Assembly (NCBI GenBank): GCA_905221605.1 | Contig: CAJNDS010002064.1 | Location: forward strand, 67,501 to 80,000 | DNA from: Symbiodinium natans | Taxonomy: Eukaryota; Sar; Dinophyceae; Suessiales; Symbiodiniaceae | DNA: 12,500 nucleotides | Reading direction: 5' to 3' | Shown here: piece after piece, positions 6,062 to 12,500 of the stretch | How the letters are laid out: each line of letters starts with the position of its first letter | Position numbering within the stretch: position 1 is the first letter of the stretch | Made by a program: the position numbers and the translations under genes | The notes under the pieces: generated by a model | The model's input: the letters and a program-made list of their open reading frames with translations, nothing else | The model's database searches: none | Told to the model about the DNA's origin: nothing

Positions 6062-6755
6062 CTGAGACGTGGGCTTTGGGTTTGGCTCATACGGGGGCCT
6101 TAATGATTAGAACAGGGTTTTGGGGTTACTATTGTGTATATGAATAAGGGGACCATAAGGGAATACTATTCGTAATTATTCCGACCCCTTTTTTGGGTGT
6201 GGATGGGTTTGGGGGCTGCTTTACGGCTGGGGCCCCGAAAACTCGGTGCTACCGGGCAAGTGAGCCATGAATGACGCACGCATTCAATGAGACAACGAAC
6301 TGGAGATGGGTAGTATTGTCTTAAAGGGGCCCGTGAGCTTTCTATCAGCCAGTCCATGCGTCTTCTCTCTGGCTTCTTTCGCACAATATAATTAGTTTCA
6401 CGCGTACACTTCGTTCTTTGTAAACTCATTAATTGAGTTCTCTTCGCATGAAAAGCCCCCAATGATGTTCTGAGAACTGAGTAGACATCCGAAAAAGGAA
6501 AAACCGCAAGCAGAAGCCCAATGCTCAGCGGCTTCAGCCGAGCAACACCCGAGGCCAGCGGCTCTGGGCAAAGGATCTGCACAGCATCAACAGCTTCCAC
6601 ATGCTTCCACCACACACGCAAGGACTTGCAAGGAACCGCAACACTTTTTGGGGAAAACACCAGTTTGGGTTCTGGCTGCGAAACATCTACAGCCCCAAAC
6701 CCGACTGAAGCACTAATTCGCCTCGGCTTCCTGCCGAGAAGCGTCTGGAACAAGC

Positions 6756-6985
6756 AGACCCGGATCCGGTCTCCTGCCCAACCCTTCCCCCCCACCCAGA
6801 ATTTTGTGACGCACCCCCCCCCCCCTCCCATGTGGTGGGCCGGGACCCTGGCCTGGGACCCCCTGAAACCCCCTGGGACCCCCCGTAAGAACCGCTGCAG
6901 CTCCTACACAGAGGGAGAACCTCGAAATGACAAGCAGCGGTCTCCTGCCCCCTTACCCAACCCTTCCTTCCGTGCGGAATTTCAT
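6756..6985 (+). repeat. Small internal duplication
   Basis: CGGTCTCCTGCCCAACCCTTCC at 6767 recurs near 6938 as CGGTCTCCTGCCC, then CCTTA, then CCCAACCCTTCC. Both are preceded by an AAGCAG word and followed by GAATTT. Between them are short CTGGGACCCCC units (6855-6885). Confidence 0.6.
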
Positions 6986-7054
6986 CTCCACGTACTGCAT
7001 GCTCTGGGCCGGCCCGGCTGCCGAGGCGGCGCGTGCAAGCGTTTAAAATTAAAG

Positions 7055-7605
7055 GTGAGCATGACCGGCCTTGAAAGCATGAAGCCTCCGGTGCGACATG
7101 GGTCTAAGCCGCACGACGGGGCTACGTCTGTCACAAGTACCTGCTGCCTGCTTGTGCCTGCGTACTGCTGCCGTGATCTACGGATGTCGCTGGAGTGGGT
7201 ACACGGCATGCTCTTAGTTGCCTTTAAGCGCACAATACCGTGATGCAACGTCTCTGTGGGGGGGGGGGGGGGGGGGGGGGTTCTTGCAATGGCTGCCACT
7301 TGTTTCATGTCTGGCGGCCAATGTTTGTGGGCCTTCCTGAGCCAGTCTGAAGACAGATGCAGTGCTGCAGCCTGAGACAGGCTTCCCATGGTTTTCAGGG
7401 CTTACATGGGCTTACATGCGTTGACGGCTTGGGGCGGTTTCGGGACTCGGGATGGCTATAAGGTATGGGCTAGAGTGTAGCTGTCACTGAGGGGGATGTT
7501 CTTGGAGCGCCAGCACCCTGAAGTCTCCGACCCGCTCTTTTTTGTTGGCTTCCGCGGTCAGCTCGCAGCGGCCTTTTCCCTTTCGGTTTCGGGCTGAGCG
7601 TTGGT
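7055..7605 (+). repeat. Dispersed repeat family B, copy 1
   Basis: Collinear with 11211-11665. Shared words in order include ACCGGCCTTGAAAGCA, GACATGGGTCTAAGCC, TGCTGCCTGCT, TAAGCGCAC, TGTCTGGCGGCC, CCTGAGCCAGTCTG, CTGAAGTCTCCG and GGCTTCC. This copy has extra sequence around 7158-7215 and a 23-base G run. Unlike copy 2 it has no telomeric block. Confidence 0.85.
7258..7280 (+). repeat. G23 homopolymer
   Basis: The longest homopolymer here and the only long one with G on the plus strand. It sits inside dispersed repeat B copy 1 at a spot where copy 2 has only CCGGGGGCG. Confidence 0.95.
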
Positions 7606-8705
7606 GGCGCGGGCGCGGATCAACATGGTGATTCGCCAAGCCTGGTCGTTGGTCAAGGATGGTTTAGAGCGTGCAGGGTCTTAGGGTTTCGAAGTTTAGG
7701 CGAGTCTTTGGGCCTGGGAAGGTGGAAGACTTCCCGGCTCACGAAGGCTCGGAGCCCCTGCAAACAAACTCCGTGATTGTTTTTCCTGCTGCACATATAA
7801 ACCTTCTTCTACATTATGGACCCAAGTTGCATGTCTCGACCCAAAGAAGAAGCTCGCTTCCTAGTTTAGAGTGCCAAACAGGGCCCGTGACTTAAGTTAA
7901 CCTCCCAAAACAGCCCGGTTCATCAAGCCCTGCCTTCGCCACAGAGTAGTAGGGTCCAGAGCTTAGTGGGTGGGCCATTGTACTGCATCAGCTGAATTCT
8001 ACTCTCTCAGCTTTCAGCTTACATGTTCGATGTTGCCGTGCAGGGGATACACACCTACTCCACAAAAAGATCTATTCTGTAGCTGCAGGCAAGGCACCGA
8101 TCCAGCTAGGGAGAGTCGGTCATGCCTGCAATAGTTTGTTTATGCACAGTATGGGGCTCAGAAGGTTTCATGTCCACTCGACAGGTGATCAGCTCAAGGG
8201 ACAAAGCCCAGGGGTCTAAGGGTTGGGGGTAATACTCCTGCTAAGCGCCACTGACGAGATTCGGGAGCCACGCCAATCCGCGGAGGCCTGGGGTGCCCAC
8301 ACTTCCCACTCCCTACCCCACTCGCCACTGTCTCTTCCCCTCCCACCCTCCCGCCCAGACCCCATTCAGCTCATTGTTCCTTAGCTCGTGTGACGTGCTC
8401 AATTTTTGAGCTTTGACTATATACGAGCCTGCGTGTTCTCGCAGGATCCCCAAACCGAAAAGCCCTGAGGCCTAATGGCCTGCTGTAGGAAGCCCAGGGA
8501 CATCCCGTAGGGGAATCAAATGCCGGCTGGAGGACGATATTGACACGTGCCAAAACAATGAAACAACGAAATCGCGGCACAGCTTTGCCACCGTGACCAC
8601 TGTGGCCCAACTGGATCCGAGCGTGCATTGGCGCCGGCTCCGCCACAAAGCTCAATGACATCACATTGCGGTGCCCCGATGGCGCGTTCACCAGATCACT
8701 ACGAA

Positions 8706-10314
8706 CTAGCTAGCTTCGACTGGCGAGTGCGGGTCAGTCCCAGACGTCGCGGTTGCCTGTTTGGGCTTTGAACCCTCGTCAGGCCACCACAGCAGGCTGG
8801 CATAGAGGACCAAGCAAGCGCAAACAACATGGCACATCACTTGGAAGCTTGCGTACCGGCATAAAGAACTGCCTACACAGGGTCCCACGATGAAGGCGAC
8901 CTGATCAGCTGTGGTAGACAGAACGAACACCTGACCCGTGCCGTCGTACCTCTCCTGGCTTCGATCGGCCAACATAGCTGCTGCATTTACATTTGACAAG
9001 CTAGCCGTGCAACTGGTGCCAATCAGCACAATGGCGAGGAAGATGTAGTCGGTGCCCAGGCACGCAAGCGTACTTCCCCCACCCAGGAGAAGCGTTGATA
9101 TCTGCAATGTCTGACCTCCTAGCACAGATCGAAGCACGGGAACAAGGTTGGCGGAGATGATGCCCGGAATTGTAGCCATCAGCCATGTCAGGTTCTGCTT
9201 CACATGGTCATATCCCCGGCTTGTCATATACTCCCAAGCTGTGGCAGACACTGCAGCCTCCAAGCCCAAGCCTAGAAAAAGGGCAACGATTGGCCTTCGG
9301 ATTTCTGGGTCCCGCATCAACTCCAGCATCCCAGCCTGGCCCAGTCTGTTTTTTCGGCATTGGCTCTCGGAGCTGCGACAGGTCCGTCAACCGGAAGCGA
9401 AGCGCCAAGAACACACTCAGCTGCACACCAGAGAGGAGGAGAAACATCGAACGCGAGTGGCCAACAAATATTCCAGCAACTTGGGGACCGGAGAAAGTTC
9501 CCATGTAGAGGCCCGCCATGGCCGTTGACACTGCCTTGACGCGAGCGGTCGCGTCGTTGGCATACACTCGGTTGAGAAGCGCAAAGCCTCCCCAAAAAAC
9601 TGCTGTTGTTGAGCATCCACTGAGAGTGCGCATTGCCAGCCACAAGGCGTAGTTCTTCTCCAGTGCAAAGCCCAGACTGCATAGCATGGCGCACAGCAGC
9701 CCCATCCCCACGGATTTTGCCTCATTTCCATCGATGTTGCCAACGACGGGCACCAGCAGGCAAGCCACGACATTCTTGGAACTTTGCAGCACCGCGATGA
9801 GCTGGTAGTTCGGCGTTACTGTCGGCGCGAAAGTCAAGAGGCCGAAGGTCATAAAGGTGTCAAGGAAGATTGCCATGCCCACCAGGATGTCGGTGCTAGC
9901 GACCTTGAGCACCAGCAGGAAACACAACAGGAGGATACCTCCCCCAACGTGAAGGACTTTTTCGATCTGGGGTGACTGCATCGTCGGTGCAGACGACATG
10001 CCGAAAACTCCTGACCCGCTTCCCTTCAATCTGCCGACATGTGTTTGCAGGAGTTCCAATCCAGGTCTTCTGCCGTGTCGCGGGCCACGCGGGCTGTCGC
10101 AAGCGGAGATGTCCACAAGCTTTGAAGCATTGACCGTCATGCTTGTGGCAGGGCTTGCGTCAGTTTCCCCGATAAGCACTAGCACCAGCAGTCCCCGAAG
10201 AAGCACCATGGCCAGGAGCATCTTAAATTTTGGCACAGCCGCAACATGAAAAACTGTGAGAACCACCCAAGATCCCTGGAGCCATGCACGGGGGTCGGAA
10301 CGCGAGAAGCGCAT
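8706..10314 (-). CDS. SLC18-like major facilitator transporter, frame broken once in an A6 run
   Basis: Two overlapping minus frames (10314-9208 and 9329-8706) form one 12-TM transporter when a single base is skipped at 9349-9354, about 535 residues from the first ATG or 504 from Met32. SLC18 vesicular amine transporters are about 515. Seen in order: a hydrophobic signal-like segment after Met32, TM1 with Asp152 in AIFLDTFMTFG, TM2-TM6 including MRTLSGCSTT, NRVYANDATARVKA (the SLC18 xSVYTDDxERG loop) and the TM5 segment AGLYMGTFSGPQVAG. The second half has TM7-TM12 with ADQVAFIVGPCVG, which matches SLC18 TM11 including its Asp. Proton-coupled export or vesicular loading of an amine or other small molecule is inferred; substrate cannot be read. 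No intron is visible, unlike both neighbours. Met32 (10221) is the likelier start because a signal-like stretch follows it; 10314 is the outer limit. The SLC18 assignment is good, the transporter call very good. Confidence 0.85.
9349..9354 (-). other. Frameshift point in transporter (A6 on coding strand)
   Basis: Upstream frame reads REPMPKK and then unrelated sequence to a stop at 9208. Dropping one A gives MPKNRLGQAGMLELMRDPEI, which runs straight into TM7. The break lies in the cytosolic loop between TM6 and TM7. It could be a sequencing or assembly indel, a real inactivating mutation, or +1 recoding. The alignment does not fit a classical -1 slippery heptamer in the zero frame, and an intron here would be too short. 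Confidence 0.8.
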
Positions 10315-10323
10315 TGCGGGAAT

Positions 10324-10372
10324 TTTAGGGTTTAGGGTTTAGGGTTTAGGGTTTAGGGTTCAGGGTTTAGGG
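10324..10372 (+). repeat. TTTAGGG array upstream of transporter
   Basis: About 7 units with one TTCAGGG. In the sense direction it is CCCTAAA ending about 10 nt before the first in-frame ATG of the transporter. Confidence 0.97.
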
Positions 10373-11100
10373 CTCTCTGAATAAGGGGAACAGAACACAC
10401 AGCAGGTATCAGGATGGGCTGCGAGAGCTGGAACGAGGCAGAAGAGAACGCAACACATGCCAGAATAGTCGCTTACTCTCCGTGCATGTGACATTCCCAA
10501 CCAAGGCACTGCCATACAGCGACAGCGCATGAATAGCCAGAGCCCCAGAGCCCCGAATGCCTCATCGGCGATGCGAAACGCCAGTGGCCTAAGCCGAAGC
10601 CTGCAGTCCAGCATTTCGGGCTGCGGGTTTGAGATGCGTTGAGGGTTTAGGGTCTCGAGCTTCGGGGTAAGGAAATGCGGGGTAGGGAAAATGCTGAAAT
10701 CCCTGCGTCATTACCTTCCATTGAGGGCACCGTGCTTTCCGTACGAACGGGGGACCCAGTCGTACCTTTAGAACCTCATTGCGCTGGTTCCGAACTTGGC
10801 GTCTTACAGCTGCAGATACCTGTGAACATACATGGCTTACATGGCTTTGGCAGTTACAGAGACACAAAAACCCAGCCCAAAAGAGCTGCTGTTATGTTAG
10901 AATCACGCGCAGGCAGCTGCCCCGCTTACCTTATCGGGGCCGACAAACGTCAGTGTCCTAAACTTAGGCCCAAAGCCGAACCTCCTAAGCCCTAAAACCT
11001 AACCCCTCCCCTCCCACAAAAAACTCAAAGAATAAACCCCGGAACCCTTGCCCTAAACCCTCAACCCTAAACCCATAAACCGCCGACGACAGCTCTCCAC
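10373..11100. other. Unassigned stretch upstream of transporter
   Basis: Contains a family-A-like GAATAAGG word at 10378, a single TTTAGGG at 10642-10652, and degenerate CCCTAAA near 10976-11005. Open frames of 60-106 codons occur on both strands and overlap one another; none shows a motif. It should hold the transporter 5' region and the 3' end of the right-hand gene. Confidence 0.4.
11051..11080 (+). repeat. CCCTAAA tract, degenerate
   Basis: About 4 units with CCCTCAA and CCCATAAA variants, to the left of candidate exon 11154-11101. Confidence 0.85.
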
Positions 11101-11154
11101 GACTTGGCCCGAGGGAGCATGCGAGCGAGAGTACCATGTGCAACCACTAGGGTC
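11101..11154 (-). CDS. Candidate exon of the right-hand gene
   Basis: After ...cttcctgaag (AG-G) a 54-nt frame reads DPSGCTWYSRSHAPSGQV before a GTGGAG donor, phase 0 throughout. Sense TTTAGGG-type repeats follow about 20 nt later (11080 down to 11051), the same placement as after the KH-gene donors. It may belong to the gene of 12459-12051 or be chance; no family is recognised. Confidence 0.25.
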
Positions 11155-11210
11155 CTTCAGGAAGGGGGAGTTCGGGTCACTAAAGCATGGACAAAGGCAC
11201 GGTGACCGGC

Positions 11211-11665
11211 GTGAGTGTGACCGGCCTTGAAAGCACGAAGCCTCCGGCGGGACATGGGTCTAAGCCACACGACAGGGGCTACGTTTGTCACAAATACTTG
11301 CTGCCTGCTGGTGCTCATAAGCGCACGATGCCGCACAGCCGGGGGCGTTCTTTCAATGACTACGAACTGTCTGGCGGCCGTTTCCATGAGCCCTCCTGAG
11401 CCAGTCTGGAGATGCAGCCTGCGAAATCACAAGTCTTCAGTGCCTGTTAAGCTGTTACATCGACTAGACTACCACAACCCGAAACTTCCGGGTTAAGTAC
11501 AGGTTGCGGCGAACCCTAAACCCTAAACCCAAAACCCTAAACCCTAAACCCTATATAAACCTCCGTGCAACAGGGCAGCGCCGGAGCTCTGAAGTCTCCG
11601 CGAGCCGCCGGCTTTCTCTTTTTTTTTTTTGGCTTCCACCGGTCAGCTCCGAGGGCTGAGAGGTG
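11211..11665 (+). repeat. Dispersed repeat family B, copy 2
   Basis: Partner of 7055-7605. The 5' 110 bp are about 85 per cent identical by eye; later parts show indels. A CCCTAAA block at 11513-11552 lies where copy 1 has ordinary sequence (about 7440-7470), between two homologous flanks. Confidence 0.85.
11513..11552 (+). repeat. CCCTAAA array inside dispersed repeat B copy 2
   Basis: About 5.5 units with one CCCAAAA. It ends in CTATATAAACC, against GGCTATAAGG in copy 1. This is the one array whose local gain can be judged against a related locus. Confidence 0.95.
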
Positions 11666-12050
11666 GCTCTCAGTGCTTCACCGAGCCGCGCAGGCCCTGC
11701 GAGGAAAGCTGAGACTAGGCTGCCCAGTAACCAAGGCTTAAAAAGGGTGCCCTTTTTTGCTTAAAGGGGTTTATAAGGGAACCTAAACCCCCCAAAAAGG
11801 GAATAAGGGTACTACTGGGCATCCTAGGAGACATGGGCGTTCTGTTGGGTGCAAGGCTCGGGGTCTGTTTTTCTGTGGTTTCCTTAGCTTACACACTAAA
11901 AACTCCCTGCCCCCTATGCCCTCCCCCATCATCGTGGGTGCCAACTCCGGCGCGTACGAGCGCTATTCAGCTCGTGCCCGGGCCTGGAACTGATTTTTGT
12001 TGGGCTCTGAGGGTTACCCTATGAACGCCCGAGAACGCCCGCATCCTTGC
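11666..12050. other. Unassigned stretch
   Basis: Contains AATAAGG/TTATAAGGG words (11765-11812) related to family A, and no convincing exon. A possible terminal minus-strand piece after ...gttccag near 11980 reads ARARAE then TAG, too short to call. Confidence 0.35.
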
Positions 12051-12080
12051 CTTGTTCTGCAGCAACACGGCCGTCAGATC
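12051..12080 (-). CDS. Short exon of the same unrecognised gene
   Basis: This 30-nt exon follows ...gagcacacccag and reads DLTAVLLQNK before GCAAGG, a textbook GC-donor context. Phase 0 on both sides matches the exon at 12208-12161. The joined segment LVSLGGT-DLTAVLLQNK is amphipathic. No function can be given. Confidence 0.4.
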
Positions 12081-12160
12081 CTGGGTGTGCTCGTGTCAAG
12101 CCCATCACGACCCCCCAAGCCGCGACCCGTCGCCCAAGCGCAAGCTTCGGTCCAAGTGGC

Positions 12161-12208
12161 CGTGCCGCCCAGCGACACCAGGGCCTCCTTCAGGCCGTCG
12201 ATCTCTTC
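12161..12208 (-). CDS. Exon of unrecognised gene (helical segment)
   Basis: The acceptor ...aaaccttcag follows directly on the longest sense-CCCTAAA array (12307 down to 12214). The 48-nt exon reads EEIDGLKEALVSLGGT and ends at a GC donor (ACG-GCCACT), phase 0 at both ends. The heptad-like Leu/Ile spacing suggests a coiled coil or helix. The frame stays open further, so the end is a splice-based choice. Confidence 0.5.
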
Positions 12209-12213
12209 CTGAA

Positions 12214-12307
12214 GGTTTAGGGTTTAGGGTTTAGGGTTTAGGGTTTAGGGTTTAGGGTTTAGGGTTTAGGGTTTAGGGTTTAGGGTTTAGGGTTTAGGGT
12301 TTAGGGT
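12214..12307 (+). repeat. TTTAGGG array, about 13.4 perfect units
   Basis: Its left end is 5 nt from the acceptor AG of the exon at 12208-12161, so in the sense direction the intron ends CCCTAAACCTTCAG. Confidence 0.98.
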
Positions 12308-12368
12308 AAGGCAGCAGGTCGAGGCTTCCGAGGTCTTGCGCAGGAGATGACGTCCCCCCCCCCCCCAC

Positions 12369-12459
12369 CAGGAGGTCTCAAGCGGCGGCGGTCCTGGCGC
12401 TTGGCCGCGCGCTCCTCGTAGGACAGACCGCCATCGTAGCACTGCTTGGCAAGGCTCTC
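12369..12459 (-). CDS. Exon of unrecognised gene entering from right edge
   Basis: After ...agctgccag a 91-nt frame reads ESLAKQCYDGGLSYEERAAK then RQDRRRLRPP plus G, with a GT donor just before a G13 run. The stretch is charged and probably helical. I recognise no family. The exit phase by this donor (1) does not fit the next exon (phase 0), so either the donor is elsewhere (GC inside GAGCGCGCGG or GA before CGCC) or a further exon intervenes. A sense CCCTAAA array lies downstream, before the next acceptor. Confidence 0.45.
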
Positions 12460-12500
12460 CTGGCAGCTTACTTACTGGTTAGCAGGGAATGAGGGAATTA

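Larger units (their letters stand above)
6062..8705. other. Intergenic or intronic stretch without a supportable gene
   Basis: This 2.6-kb stretch lies between the transporter stop and the first recognised KH exon. It should hold the transporter 3' UTR, the KH-gene 5' exon(s) and an intergenic part, but I could not place any of these. ORFs of 221 codons (minus, 6831-6166) and 240 codons (plus, 6521-7243) overlap each other, show no domain, and the second runs into a dispersed repeat and poly-C. It also has no TTTAGGG array, unlike the flanks. Confidence 0.5.

Noticed and set aside
6166-7243. Overlapping 221-codon (minus) and 240-codon (plus) ORFs
   Set aside because: Mutually overlapping, no domain, poly-C and dispersed repeat inside. 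A KH beta1 exon was sought here and the VFSPKSVAVP stretch considered, but its donor phase does not fit.
8371-8691. Minus-strand 106-codon ORF just after the transporter stop
   Set aside because: Most likely transporter 3' UTR; no motif and atypical composition.
9148-10249. Plus-strand ORFs over the transporter (126, 107, 63 and 83 codons)
   Set aside because: Antisense shadows of a well-supported gene.
12214-12307. A true chromosome end
   Set aside because: Arrays occur in both orientations throughout the window with unique sequence on both sides, so they are interstitial.

Overview
The window looks like nuclear DNA of a dinoflagellate, most likely a Symbiodiniaceae-type genome. It is littered with Arabidopsis-type telomere repeat (TTTAGGG) in both orientations. 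Coding sequence is GC-rich and cut into very short exons, and the best exon joins use GT or GC donors with AG-G acceptors. All genes I can support read from the minus strand, as in unidirectional dinoflagellate gene clusters. A chromerid is the main alternative. No bacterial operon structure, rRNA, tRNA or CRISPR was seen.

Layout in transcription order (right to left). (1) 12459 to about 11101 holds three or four small exons of an unrecognised gene entering from the right edge. (2) 10314-8706 is an apparently intronless gene for a 12-TM major facilitator transporter of the SLC18 (vesicular amine transporter) type. It is whole apart from one frame break in an A6 run. (3) 8705-6062 holds no gene I can support; it has one copy of a dispersed repeat, a 23-base G run and a small duplication. 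(4) 6061 to 1 is the main discovery: a previously hidden RNA-binding-protein gene cut into about 12 micro-exons of 28-199 nt. Joined in phase, they give two KH domains, the first with a NOVA-like FYPGT loop and the second with a canonical GxxG core, followed by a Gly/Arg/Asp/Tyr-rich tail that runs off the left edge. ATG-started ORF calling misses it entirely.

The most unusual signal is how telomere-like repeats sit relative to these exons. In the sense of transcription, TTTAGGG arrays lie just after donors and CCCTAAA arrays lie just before acceptors. On the + strand each exon island is therefore bracketed CCCTAAA - exon - TTTAGGG. Four introns carry both ends and could fold into long stems that bring their splice sites together. 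I found no tract in the opposite arrangement next to a modelled exon. The rest is low-complexity or dispersed repeat: a 390-bp ATN trinucleotide block, a TCGGTTC minisatellite, and two dispersed repeat families, one of which has gained a telomeric block in one copy.

Limits: exon borders were chosen by eye from motif, phase and splice consensus. No transcript or database search was available. GC-rich exons often stay open on both strands, so strand assignment rests mainly on the KH match and on phase agreement across joins.
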